Origin: Bog-950 sp046329495
GTDB taxonomy: Bacteria; Bacteroidota; Bacteroidia; Chitinophagales; LD1
Reading direction: 5' to 3'
NCBI GenBank assembly: GCA_046329495.1
Contig: JAXLUO010000002.1
Location: 248,001 to 312,000, forward strand
DNA length: 64,000 nt
Positions within the stretch are counted from its first letter, which is position 1. Each line of letters starts with the position of its first letter. Made by a program: the position numbers and the translations under genes. The notes under the pieces are model-generated. The model was given only the letters and a program-made list of their open reading frames with translations. It was not told where the DNA came from and made no database searches. Shown here in pieces: positions 41,580 through 51,442 of this stretch.

Positions 41580-42068
41580 ATGAAAAAGGAAACGCTTCTT
41601 ACCATTGCTGTTGTAAGCCTGCTGCTGCTTAATATCGGCACACTGGGTTATCTTGTAGTGAATCAAAATATCCGGCACCCGCATTTTCCTCCACCGGGCG
41701 GGGGTGGGCCGGCGCGTTTGCTTGTTGAAACGTTGCAGTTGAACGAGCAACAGCAAAAAGCCTTCGACGATCTTAAGTTCAGCCACCGTTCAAGTATTAA
41801 CAAATTGGATGAGCAGTACAATCAGTTATTGGTAAGCTATCTTACCCTGCTGAAACAACCGGCTATTGATACAGTTGCAAAACATGCGCTCGAAGAGCAA
41901 ATGGCAGCTATACAAGTGCAAAAGGCCGACATTACCATCAAACATTTTGAGGCGGTAAAGCAGTTGTGCAACGAAGAACAGAAACGCCGCTTTGATGAAA
42001 TGATTCCTGAACTGATACAGGTACTTGCAGCCCCCAAAAACCAGCCTCCACCCCCACCCGGACCCTAA
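41580..42068 (+). CDS. Periplasmic Spy/CpxP-like protein (heavy-metal-sensor type)
   Basis: 162 residues. An N-terminal membrane anchor or signal (about 5-27, LLTIAVVSLLLLNIGTLGYL) is followed by a Gly/Pro segment (PHFPPPGGGGPARLL) and a helical domain (about 48-150) with LQLNEQQQKAFDDLKFSHRS and CNEEQKRRFDEMIPELIQVL. The paired LxLxxxQ... and C-terminal Q-x-x-F/M elements match the LTxxQ/CpxP-Spy and heavy-metal resistance family, which sense or buffer envelope stress or metals. The end is proline-rich (QPPPPPGP). It is the third gene of the sigma/anti-sigma operon, 2 bp after the putative anti-sigma gene. Confidence 0.75.
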   Translation: MKKETLLTIAVVSLLLLNIGTLGYLVVNQNIRHPHFPPPGGGGPARLLVETLQLNEQQQKAFDDLKFSHRSSINKLDEQYNQLLVSYLTLLKQPAIDTVAKHALEEQMAAIQVQKADITIKHFEAVKQLCNEEQKRRFDEMIPELIQVLAAPKNQPPPPPGP

Positions 42069-42157
42069 ACCCCGGCATTCACATATTTTTTTCCTTAACA
42101 GGTGCTCGGATAGTTAATTCACTTATATTTAAGTGACCCTAACCCAACCCCTGTCCT

Positions 42158-45100
42158 ATGAAACACGTATACCTCCTGAGGTTTGCTCTGCTGTTGCCAT
42201 TGCTTAACATCTGTATTTCCGGCACTGCAGCAACGCATGCATTAAACAACTTATTTTTTGACAATCGCGGTCAGGTCTCTACCCCCGAAAATCAACCGGT
42301 AACCAATGTGCTCTGCTACGCACAAACAGATGGCATGGGGTTGTACATTACTTCAACCGGTTATAGTATCGTTACCCGCTGCAATGAGAACAACGGCACC
42401 CGTTACAACCGAGTTGATTTTACGTTTGCTAATATGCATTTGCAGAAGGAGCAGGTAATTTTTACAGCCGGCGATTTCCCTTCGCTTAACTTCTATAACG
42501 GCGATTTGAAGATAGAAGCCATAAAAACATCTGACAGGATACTTATCCGGAATGTTTATCCCGGCATTGATTGGGTTTGGAGATTTGATGCAAGCGGAAA
42601 ACCCAAGCACGAATTTGCCGTTAACTACGGTGCCGATGCCTCGCAAATAAAGTATACCGTAACAGGTGCCGATGCCTTGCAAAAAGAGAACTACCTGGAA
42701 TATGGCAATCAATATCTGCGGATAAAAGAAGGCCCGGTAACCTTACAGCAGTTAAATGATGATTATACCGATGCACTGCTTGTGCAGGGCAATAGTATTA
42801 GCTATAAAATACCGGAAAAGTTAAAAGAAGGAGGCTACACCATCGACCCTCCGCTGGAGTTGATCTGGAGCCATGGAATTGATACTTTAAAAACCACTTT
42901 TCGTCGCATCGTTAAGGACAGCATCTACCGTACTATAAGCACAGGTTTTTCTGCTGATTACAACTTACCGGCCTTTCCACAGTTATCGGGTTCTTATGTG
43001 TCGGCTACCCGGGTAAACCGCGATGTAGTGATTATGAAAACGGATTACCGGCAGAACCTGATTTGGTGCACATTTTTTGGCGGCGCTAATAACGACGAAG
43101 GGAACAGCATAACCACAACACCGGATGGTTTATTTATTACGGGCTATTCGGAAAGCTGGAACTTTCCAATTTCAACAGCAGGGAATTATACGCAACTGGT
43201 TTCATTAAACGGCCGGGATGCCTTCATTGCCAAATTTGATAATGAAGGCCGCTGGAAATGGAGCACAGGTTACGGCGGAATTGGCTTGGAAGAGGGAATG
43301 GATATAAAATATCTGAATGGTAAGGTGTATGTGGCCGGTTATACAAGCTCGGATAATTTCCCTGTTCTAACTAAGGCCGGTGCCTATAACAAGACAGCCC
43401 CGCTCACAGCTAACTACGATGGTTTTTTGCTGGAGTTTGACACCGCCTGTTATCGCCAATGGGGTACCTGTTTTGGCAGCAGCGGTGACGATTATTTTTC
43501 TGCGCTTTATGTAGATGTAACCGGCATTTATACAACAGGATTTTCATCTGCTGCTGATACAGCAAACATTCCTCTTCTTCCCTTAGCGGGCGCATATTAC
43601 CAACCAACACACCAAAAAAGAGAGGTGATACTGCAAAAGTTTAACCTGAATGATACATTGGAATGGAGTACCTATTTTGGCGCTGAGGAATCGGATATCG
43701 CGGCTTCGATAAAGCGTAATGAACATGGCTTATTTATCTGCGGCAAAACAAACTCTGCCGACTTACCGGTTCAGGATCAGCTAAACGGTAATTACTTTCA
43801 AGATATTAATAATGGTGGTTACGATGGCTTTGTTGCCCGCTTTGACCCCGTAACGCTGCAGAAAAAGTATTGTACCTATTACGGTACCGGAGGCGATGAC
43901 GGGCTAAGCGATCTTTCCTACGACGATTTGGATAACACCGTGTTTACAGGCTATACCAATAGTACCGTTCCCGTTGTTAACTATCTAAGCGAATACTTCC
44001 ATCAGGATGTATCAGCCGGTGGATATGACGGCATCGTTCTTGGCTTTGATACACTGCAACGTTTACATTGGGCCACCAACTTTGGCACCGATGGAAACGA
44101 CTGGGGGCATGGGGTGCTCTGCATACTGCCTTGCATTACTGATGTTGTTGGCGAGGGTTTATATAATTACGGACAAGAACGCATTGGAGGCACTTACCTC
44201 TCCAGCGGTTGTTCTGGCTATCTCTGCACCAAATTTTCCAGTAACGGTGTATCTAACCGTTTCCTGAATCAAAGTTGTGTGTTGACAGGCGGAAATTTTC
44301 CCGGTACCGGTGGAAACCTTTGTCCTTATTACCTGAACTTTCAGGCATTGATACCACTTAAGAATACATGCCCCGATCAGTGCAATGGCAAAGCCATGAT
44401 TGATACGTCGAATATAGGAGGATGTCCTCCTTACCAGATTAACTGGAGTAATGGCGATAGTGGCCTTGGAGATAGTGCCTTATGCGAAAATTATTGGTCG
44501 GAGGTACAAGATGCAGCCGGGCAAAGCCGAAAAATTTACGGACGTTTCAACGTGCTGCGTGTAAGTTCGCCGCCTAATGTATATACCACCTGCGAAGACA
44601 CGGCAGATTGGAAGCAATACATACACATTGAAGGGGGCGGCCCTCCTTATATATTGGAGTTCCGCGGCACCAGCAACAACGATTGTCCGACTACGGCCTT
44701 CTTTGCTATCTATGACACAGCAGGTTGCGTGGTTAGTCACTCCATGCAATGGTTCAGGCAAAACAGGGGGATACACGGTTACTTCAATATGCAGCAAGCT
44801 TGCCAGTTATGGATTTCTGCTGATTTATATAGCGGGCAGTGCATCAATTTAAGCAACTCCGCCACATGGAATTACATCATAATTTCAGGAGAGGATACGG
44901 TTCGCAAACCGTTTGTAAACACCACCCAAGGTGTATTTGCATTACAACCTGAAATAGGGAAGAAATACTACGGTTACCTCGATATGGGCGATTGCATTTC
45001 GTTCCTTGATTCTTTCCTGCTGTTCGATAGCATACGATATCAGGTTCAATATACGAGAGCCTGCCATGCCAATGATGGCGGTATGACTATTACCGTAGCC

Positions 45101-48100
45101 GCTGATAGTGCTTTGCTACAACAATCACTATACTACACGCTATTAGTGGAAGCCTACGATTCTATTAACCAAAATTATTATCAGCAAACCATCTTCTATA
45201 ACTCTCCGCAGCCTGGCTTCGCCTCCTTTAGTAATCTGCCGCCTTCCGTATATCACCTTAACCTGCATCATGGCAGTTGCGACAGTACAAGAATTCGTAT
45301 TGACCTTCGTTCGTTTACCTATGATGTAAACCAACCTGAAATTTATTGCAACCACCCCGATTCGCTCATCACCACCCTAACTTTTGGAACTCCTCCGCTT
45401 ACTTACGAATGGCAAGCTACGTTACTTGACACCAGTATTTATGAATTGGGCATTGGGCTTAGTACAATTGTTATTGACCGCCCGGGCACCTATTACCTAA
45501 CCATTAGCGATACTAACAATTGCCAAAAAACCGATGTACTGGAGATTGACGGTTCTTATAAAGTACATATCGACTCCGTGCAGGAAAATATTTACCCATG
45601 TAATGGAATGGATAATGCTACAAGTGCAGCTGTTTACTTTTCGCAGGGCAATGCACCTTACAATTATTTATGGAGCAGTGGTGAACAAGGCTTTATGGCC
45701 GGCAACATTGTTGACAGTATTGGCTGGGTAATAGTTACAGATAGGGATAACTGTCGCGATTCGATGTCCTTTATAAACACAAAGAAGCCGGAGATGGTTA
45801 TTACCGATTCTATAACCGATAGCCGATGCTTTAACACAAACGATGGAGCCATCAGTCTGCTTATTACCGAAGGGTACGCGCCTTATTATGTGCAATGGTC
45901 GGATGGTTATATAGATGCTGAACGAACTTACCTTGCTGAAGGGGCCTATTTATATACCGTTACAGATGACCGGGGCTGTATTGCCCAAGGCAGTGCAATT
46001 GTGCATGCTCCCGATTCAATTGTTGTAACCTATACTACCACTGCAGCACATTGTATTGGCAGCGATGGTGGGGCAACAGTTACAGCAAACGGAGGAACCG
46101 GTTTTCTGAGCATTTACTGGCAAGACGGATCAGTGGATTTTAATCGCAGCGACTTGCCTGCCGGTTCAAATTCCTTTGCTGTAGTAGACCAAAATGGTTG
46201 TCAGGTAGATGTCTTTATCAATATTGATACCATAAACAATTTGGCGGTAAGTATAACCAAACAGGATATTACCTGCTTTGGAACTAATGATGGCAGTTTA
46301 ACGGCAACTGCAACCGGTGGCCAGGGTACCGTCAATTATGCCTGGAGCAGCGGCGATTTTGGTTATACTATTCCTAATGCCCCTGCAGGATTTTATGAAG
46401 TTACCGCCACCGACAACACCGGTTGTTCCGCTACGGATACTGCGAGCATTTGGGATCCGGAAGAACTTAATTTTACTGTTGATACAAATGGGGGGCTGTT
46501 CTGCCATGACGATAATGCTTATATAACCTTTTATCCGTACGGAGGAACGCCACCGTATTATAATGCCGGTTATACCTATCTGCCGGCAGGCGATAATGTA
46601 TGGACCATTACCGATGATCATGGTTGTACTGCTACCCAAAACATCTCACTTTCAAACCCGGAGCCTCTGGAGTTCACTGCCTATGTATTCCGCCAGCCCG
46701 ATTGTAATAATCCAGATGGGGTTATTACCGCTATAGCCTCGGGGGGCAGAACCGATTATGCGCTATATTTAGATAACAACTTCCAGGGTTATTTTAATGA
46801 CTCTCTGCAAATTAATGCATCTCCGGGTCCACATGATCTTGAGATATGGGACAATCACGATTACGGGTGTTATGCCTATGTACATGTGGATGTAGATACA
46901 ACAGGTGGAACTAACGGTTATGCCGTAACCCACAACCCAACCTGCCAGGGCCTTAGCAATGGCAGTATTCAACTGGTTATGACAGGAGGTATTCCGCCTT
47001 TTGAAGTAAACGGCAATTACTTTGCTTCCTCTTATACCTACAATAATTTGCCACAAGGCAGTTACACCTATACAGTTTACGATGCTGCAGGCTGCCAACA
47101 TACCTTTACGCAAACCCTAACGCAACCGTCCACTTTAACAGCGGCGATTGATACAGGTTTGGGCATACCGTGCGGAGGCACCCAAATAAATGTGCACATA
47201 ACAGCAGCGGGCGGCACCCCACCTTATACCGGCGACGGCTACTTATTACAAGGTGCAGGTCCGTACAATATGGCTGTATCCGACAGTAATAACTGCGTGG
47301 TCCAACTCAATTATACCCTTTCAGAACCCACACCATTGGTAAGTACGCTTAGTCTGGTAGCTCAACCAAGTTGCATTACACCCTATGGTGCCGTGCATAT
47401 AAACACAACAGGAGGACATCCACCTTATAATAGCGGCTTTGCGGTTTATCCGTTGTATACCGATAGTATAACAATTGGAGGACTTCAGGCCGGCAACCAA
47501 CAGATCATTGTTACCGATTCAACTGGTTGCATCTGGGATGGAAACATGTATATTAATACTTATGAACTGTTGCAACTTCACCTAACGAATCATAATCCTG
47601 AGTGCCATGCAATATCTTCGGGTAGTGTAACGGTTGACATTGATCACGGCACCTCTCCTTTTAGCCTCAACGGAGCTACATTTATTAGTACTTATACGAT
47701 CAGCAATCTCGATTCGGGAAGTTATACCTATACCATAACCGATTCAGCCGGTTGTCCGCAAACTATTCAATTCAGCCTGGATGATCCATCGCCTGTTGTT
47801 GCCGCCTACAATATCACGGAGCCTATCCATTGCACGGGCGATCAGGCAACCATTGCATTTACGGCAAGTGGAGGCACACCACCTTATCAAGGATTAGGCA
47901 CCTTTACGTATGGGGCAGGGTTTCACCAATATACCCTGATGGACAGCCTGGGTTGCACGGCTCAGGTATCATTCAACCTAACTAATCCCGCTCCGTTTAG
48001 CATTGATACAGATGCTACACAACCTACATGCACCAACCCGAAAGGCACATTAACGCTCCTTCCGTCAGGTGGACAAAGCCCATATTATGTGCAAACTAAT

Positions 48101-49471
48101 AATGGCACCCTCAGCTTTAATTCTACCGCTACACTCGATCTTGCGCCGGGCATTTACAATATTGCAGTACGCGATACACTGGGCTGCGTAGTGAATACTT
48201 CGGTGAATATGCAGCAACCTGCTCAGGTTTTCGCTACAGCACAAGCCACGGACCTGAGTTGCTACCAAAATCATACAGGCGTTATTACCATAAATGTGCA
48301 GGACGGTGAAGCGCCGTTTACTATAAACAATGTTCAGTTTACAGGCAGCACCAGCTTTAATAACCTTAACGCGGGCACTTACACTTATTTAATTACTGAT
48401 GCAAAAGGATGCACCAAAACAGTTACAGCTACGGTTAACCAACCTTTGCCGCTTATCATAGATTCAGTGCATCTGGCAGCATTAATTAGCTGTAGCCAAA
48501 CCAACGACGCAGCAATTGAAATATTTGCAGAAGGCGGAAACATTCCATACACCTATGGTATTAACGGGCCCGTATCAAGCACCCAGCAATCATCCTACTT
48601 CAATAATCTTAGCGCCGGAACCTATACAGCCTCAATCGTTGACAATAAAGGTTGTTCGGCGGTAACCGGGTTTGAGGTGCCTGCGTTTGAACCGCGCACC
48701 TTTGATGTGCAGGTGGATACGGTAACCTGCCATGGCGGAACCAATGGTGCAATACGTATATATCCGCATCCGCCCGACGCCAACCAGTTTATGTTTAGCA
48801 TAAACGGAGGGCCTCCGCAGGTATATAATGTGTTCTATGACCTTTCAGCAGGCTCTTACGCCATCCTTATCACCGATAACCACAATTGTCAATACAATGT
48901 GCAGGCCAATGTTAGTGAACCGGATAGCTTTGATGCACGCGTATGGCTGAATGGCGATTTGTTGCCGCAGGATTCAACCCTGTTGGATGAACGACAATAC
49001 GCCGATTTTGTAAAAGTAAGCACACACCCCTGGGAGGTAAGTTTCTCGCCTACACAATCTGTGTTAATCAATTCTGACACACTGGTTGAAATTCAACCCC
49101 GTGAAACAATTACGTATAGCGTAGTGGTTTATAAAGACTCAGCCGATCATGATTGCTATGTTGCTTACAAAGGTGTGATTGCCGTGCACCCCATTGCCGC
49201 TATCCCAAACCTTGTAACACCGAATGGCGATGGGTTTAATGACCGCTGGGAGATTGACCTCGATAAATTCCCGAATGCCGTAGTAACCATCTTCGACAGA
49301 TGGGGCGAGATTGTGTTCGAGTCGCAAAATTATGCCAACGACTGGGCAGGCACGTTTAAAAACACCGGCCGCAAGGTGGCGGATGGTACCTACTTCTACA
49401 TTATGAAGGTGCCTTCGCAAGGAAACAAGGTCTACAAAGGAGACATCAACATTCTTAACTCAACCAACTAA
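42158..49471 (+). CDS. Giant T9SS type B protein with SBBP-like and SprB-like repeats
   Basis: 2437-residue secreted protein. A signal peptide (about 1-25) is followed by an N-terminal module (about 30-240, LFFDNRGQVSTPENQPVTNV, NVYPGIDWVWRFDASGKPKH) of the kind found before SBBP repeats. About 270-720 is a series of SBBP-like beta-propeller repeats (WCTFFGGANNDEGNSITTTP, LFITGYSESWNFPIS, then YVAGYTSSDNFPVLT). From about 740 there are around sixteen degenerate SprB-like repeats (KQDITCFGTNDGSLTATATGG as a clear case), much more diverged than in the 28-kb adhesin. The end (LVTPNGDGFNDRWEIDLDKF to KGDINILN) is a CHU_C/type B sorting domain. A PorP/SprF-OmpA gene follows 10 bp later, the usual partner arrangement, so the pair probably forms one secretion and attachment unit. 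Confidence 0.92.
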   Translation: MKHVYLLRFALLLPLLNICISGTAATHALNNLFFDNRGQVSTPENQPVTNVLCYAQTDGMGLYITSTGYSIVTRCNENNGTRYNRVDFTFANMHLQKEQVIFTAGDFPSLNFYNGDLKIEAIKTSDRILIRNVYPGIDWVWRFDASGKPKHEFAVNYGADASQIKYTVTGADALQKENYLEYGNQYLRIKEGPVTLQQLNDDYTDALLVQGNSISYKIPEKLKEGGYTIDPPLELIWSHGIDTLKTTFRRIVKDSIYRTISTGFSADYNLPAFPQLSGSYVSATRVNRDVVIMKTDYRQNLIWCTFFGGANNDEGNSITTTPDGLFITGYSESWNFPISTAGNYTQLVSLNGRDAFIAKFDNEGRWKWSTGYGGIGLEEGMDIKYLNGKVYVAGYTSSDNFPVLTKAGAYNKTAPLTANYDGFLLEFDTACYRQWGTCFGSSGDDYFSALYVDVTGIYTTGFSSAADTANIPLLPLAGAYYQPTHQKREVILQKFNLNDTLEWSTYFGAEESDIAASIKRNEHGLFICGKTNSADLPVQDQLNGNYFQDINNGGYDGFVARFDPVTLQKKYCTYYGTGGDDGLSDLSYDDLDNTVFTGYTNSTVPVVNYLSEYFHQDVSAGGYDGIVLGFDTLQRLHWATNFGTDGNDWGHGVLCILPCITDVVGEGLYNYGQERIGGTYLSSGCSGYLCTKFSSNGVSNRFLNQSCVLTGGNFPGTGGNLCPYYLNFQALIPLKNTCPDQCNGKAMIDTSNIGGCPPYQINWSNGDSGLGDSALCENYWSEVQDAAGQSRKIYGRFNVLRVSSPPNVYTTCEDTADWKQYIHIEGGGPPYILEFRGTSNNDCPTTAFFAIYDTAGCVVSHSMQWFRQNRGIHGYFNMQQACQLWISADLYSGQCINLSNSATWNYIIISGEDTVRKPFVNTTQGVFALQPEIGKKYYGYLDMGDCISFLDSFLLFDSIRYQVQYTRACHANDGGMTITVAADSALLQQSLYYTLLVEAYDSINQNYYQQTIFYNSPQPGFASFSNLPPSVYHLNLHHGSCDSTRIRIDLRSFTYDVNQPEIYCNHPDSLITTLTFGTPPLTYEWQATLLDTSIYELGIGLSTIVIDRPGTYYLTISDTNNCQKTDVLEIDGSYKVHIDSVQENIYPCNGMDNATSAAVYFSQGNAPYNYLWSSGEQGFMAGNIVDSIGWVIVTDRDNCRDSMSFINTKKPEMVITDSITDSRCFNTNDGAISLLITEGYAPYYVQWSDGYIDAERTYLAEGAYLYTVTDDRGCIAQGSAIVHAPDSIVVTYTTTAAHCIGSDGGATVTANGGTGFLSIYWQDGSVDFNRSDLPAGSNSFAVVDQNGCQVDVFINIDTINNLAVSITKQDITCFGTNDGSLTATATGGQGTVNYAWSSGDFGYTIPNAPAGFYEVTATDNTGCSATDTASIWDPEELNFTVDTNGGLFCHDDNAYITFYPYGGTPPYYNAGYTYLPAGDNVWTITDDHGCTATQNISLSNPEPLEFTAYVFRQPDCNNPDGVITAIASGGRTDYALYLDNNFQGYFNDSLQINASPGPHDLEIWDNHDYGCYAYVHVDVDTTGGTNGYAVTHNPTCQGLSNGSIQLVMTGGIPPFEVNGNYFASSYTYNNLPQGSYTYTVYDAAGCQHTFTQTLTQPSTLTAAIDTGLGIPCGGTQINVHITAAGGTPPYTGDGYLLQGAGPYNMAVSDSNNCVVQLNYTLSEPTPLVSTLSLVAQPSCITPYGAVHINTTGGHPPYNSGFAVYPLYTDSITIGGLQAGNQQIIVTDSTGCIWDGNMYINTYELLQLHLTNHNPECHAISSGSVTVDIDHGTSPFSLNGATFISTYTISNLDSGSYTYTITDSAGCPQTIQFSLDDPSPVVAAYNITEPIHCTGDQATIAFTASGGTPPYQGLGTFTYGAGFHQYTLMDSLGCTAQVSFNLTNPAPFSIDTDATQPTCTNPKGTLTLLPSGGQSPYYVQTNNGTLSFNSTATLDLAPGIYNIAVRDTLGCVVNTSVNMQQPAQVFATAQATDLSCYQNHTGVITINVQDGEAPFTINNVQFTGSTSFNNLNAGTYTYLITDAKGCTKTVTATVNQPLPLIIDSVHLAALISCSQTNDAAIEIFAEGGNIPYTYGINGPVSSTQQSSYFNNLSAGTYTASIVDNKGCSAVTGFEVPAFEPRTFDVQVDTVTCHGGTNGAIRIYPHPPDANQFMFSINGGPPQVYNVFYDLSAGSYAILITDNHNCQYNVQANVSEPDSFDARVWLNGDLLPQDSTLLDERQYADFVKVSTHPWEVSFSPTQSVLINSDTLVEIQPRETITYSVVVYKDSADHDCYVAYKGVIAVHPIAAIPNLVTPNGDGFNDRWEIDLDKFPNAVVTIFDRWGEIVFESQNYANDWAGTFKNTGRKVADGTYFYIMKVPSQGNKVYKGDINILNSTN

Positions 49472-49481
49472 ACGGAGCAAC

Positions 49482-51026
49482 ATGAAAAACATTCAAACTT
49501 CGATTTCGGTTTTAAAACCTTTGCAGTTGGTTGGCAGCATGTTCTGCTTGCTGGTACTGCTCAGCGTTTCTTACAGCGCCTCAGCACAACAAACACCTTT
49601 GTTCAGTGCTTACCACTTTAACCGCTTTCTCATCAATCCCGGTTTTACCGGTATTGATAATGAATACCGCGGCTTTGGTTTTTACCGCACGCAATGGGTG
49701 AATATGCCGGGGCAACCCATTACAGGTGGTGCTACTGTTGAAGGTTCGTTCTGGAAGGATCGTATTGGTGCGGGCATATTCGTGTTGAATGATAAGATCG
49801 GCATTTTTAATAGAACCAACGTTGCGGCATCCTATGCACAAAAAATAAAGTTTGCCAAGGATCATCAAATAGCCATTGGTGTGCAGGGCGGCGCCTTTAT
49901 CAATCAAATTAACTTTGGTGCTGCCAACGCCAAGGATTACAACGATCCTACAATAGCACTCTCTAAACCAACCAAAATAGTATTCGATTTAAACATTGGG
50001 CTTAGTTATAAGTGGAAAGGTTTACTGGTAGGTTTTGCCGTGCCACATGTGTTACAACCCGATGCAAAATACCCCGCTAATGGAAATGATGCACGCTACC
50101 AGTATGTGCGTCAGTATAATGCCTTTGCGCAATATCGTATTAGCTTACTGAAAGGTAACTTTAATATTACGCCAACGGTAATGATGCGGAAAGCTGCCGC
50201 CAGCGGCTATCAATTCGACGGAACCTTATTGCTGGACTACAAGAACCTGGCCTTTATAGGTGCCGGATACCGTAACTCGTTTGGTGTAATTGCTATGGCG
50301 GGGGTTAACATTCTAAACATGTTTACCGTGGCGTATGCGTTTGATTACACTACACAACGAGTATTAAACGGACAAGTAGGCGCTACACATGAAATAACTG
50401 CAGGCTTCCATATCCCAAGCGATTTTAAACGCAAGAAGAAAGAGGATACGCAAGATTTGGTAAATGCCCAATTAGCAGAAGACCTTTCGCGCCGGAACGA
50501 TACCTTGTTAGTTAAACTGCGTATGGCTAATGCAAAAGCAGAAACTGCGAAAAAGGAACTGGCGGCTACTAATAAAGAAAACGACAGTCTTCGCCGCGAG
50601 GTTCAAACACTGCAGCAAATTGCAGGTGGTTTATTCCCTGACAATCGCCCTATAGACAACATGAGTAGCCTTGAATTAAACGAAAAGGTTTACAGCTTGG
50701 ATAAGATTTACTTTGCGCCTAATGAATTTGTACTGTTGCCCGAAAGCCGCGAACAGCTGGATTCGCTTACTAACTTCTTAGCTCGATTCCCGGCCACCGA
50801 GATCAGTATAAGTGGCTATACGGATAATACAGGTGGCGATGAATTAAACCTGAAACTAAGCGAGAGCCGTGCTAAATCAGTTGCTGAATACCTTATTAGC
50901 AAAGGTATCGCTAAAAACAGATTGAGCTATAAGGGCTTCGGAAGCGCCAACCCGCGTGCAAGCAACAGCACACAAAAAGGCCGTCGTTTAAACCGTAGGG
51001 TAGAATTTACTATTACTAAAGAGTAG
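49482..51026 (+). CDS. PorP/SprF-family outer-membrane protein fused to an OmpA C-terminal domain
   Basis: 514 residues. A signal peptide (about 1-35, ending YSASAQQ) leads into a PorP/SprF beta-barrel (about 36-310): PLFSAYHFNRFLINPGFTGI, WKDRIGAGIFVLNDKIGIFN, and repeated membrane strands. A coiled-coil linker (about 335-380, LRMANAKAETAKKELAATNK) leads to an OmpA-like peptidoglycan-binding domain (about 395-514, ISGYTDNTGGDELNLKLSES, NRLSYKGFGSANPR). PorP/SprF proteins are T9SS partners that help secrete or hold type B cargo on the outer membrane; the OmpA domain would tie this one to the cell wall. GGAG precedes the ATG, and it is 10 bp downstream of the giant cargo gene. Confidence 0.92.
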   Translation: MKNIQTSISVLKPLQLVGSMFCLLVLLSVSYSASAQQTPLFSAYHFNRFLINPGFTGIDNEYRGFGFYRTQWVNMPGQPITGGATVEGSFWKDRIGAGIFVLNDKIGIFNRTNVAASYAQKIKFAKDHQIAIGVQGGAFINQINFGAANAKDYNDPTIALSKPTKIVFDLNIGLSYKWKGLLVGFAVPHVLQPDAKYPANGNDARYQYVRQYNAFAQYRISLLKGNFNITPTVMMRKAAASGYQFDGTLLLDYKNLAFIGAGYRNSFGVIAMAGVNILNMFTVAYAFDYTTQRVLNGQVGATHEITAGFHIPSDFKRKKKEDTQDLVNAQLAEDLSRRNDTLLVKLRMANAKAETAKKELAATNKENDSLRREVQTLQQIAGGLFPDNRPIDNMSSLELNEKVYSLDKIYFAPNEFVLLPESREQLDSLTNFLARFPATEISISGYTDNTGGDELNLKLSESRAKSVAEYLISKGIAKNRLSYKGFGSANPRASNSTQKGRRLNRRVEFTITKE

Positions 51027-51044
51027 TTATGCTTAAAGCTATAA

Positions 51045-51080
51045 CAAAAAAGGGAGCGCTGTAACAGTGCTCCCTTTTTT
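51045..51080. terminator. Bidirectional terminator between convergent genes
   Basis: A 10-bp stem (gggagcgctg / cagtgctccc with one G-T) with loop taa is flanked by an A-run on the left (51045-51051) and a T-run on the right (51075-51080). It can end both the PorP operon and the minus-strand DUF3467 gene. Confidence 0.92.
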
Positions 51081-51097
51081 GTTAGGCAAGACCCGGA

Positions 51098-51406
51098 TTA
51101 GGCTTGTGCCGTAGGGCCGAAGTTCATAGGGTAGTTCTGCACTTCTTTATCATTGATGGTGCCAAACTGTTGTTCGTATTTTTTAATGTTCTCTGCAAGG
51201 GCTTTCATAAAGCGTTTGGCATGTTCAGGAGTAACTAATATGCGCGACTTAACTTTCGCTTTAGGCACGCCCGGCATTACGCGGATAAAGTCTAATACAA
51301 ACTCCTGAGGTGAGTGCGAGATAATTGCCAGATTTGAATAAGTACCCTCTGCAATTTCTTCAGGCAATTCAATATTGATCTGGTTTGGATTTGGTTCTTC
51401 TGCCAT
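51098..51406 (-). CDS. DUF3467 protein
   Basis: 102 residues, soluble. The sequence (INIELPEEIAEGTYSNLAII, SHSPQEFVLDFIRVMPGVPK, KSRILVTPEHAKRFMKALAE) is the complete DUF3467 pattern, a small domain widespread in Bacteroidota and other bacteria with no assigned role. Length is normal for the family. It is a single gene between two terminators or promoters. The M20 peptidase gene lies upstream on the same strand, with a 36-bp gap, so the two may be co-transcribed. Confidence 0.85.
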   Translation of the reverse strand: MAEEPNPNQINIELPEEIAEGTYSNLAIISHSPQEFVLDFIRVMPGVPKAKVKSRILVTPEHAKRFMKALAENIKKYEQQFGTINDKEVQNYPMNFGPTAQA

Positions 51407-51442
51407 TTCTTCAAGTATTTAGTAAGCGAATGTAGCCAATTT

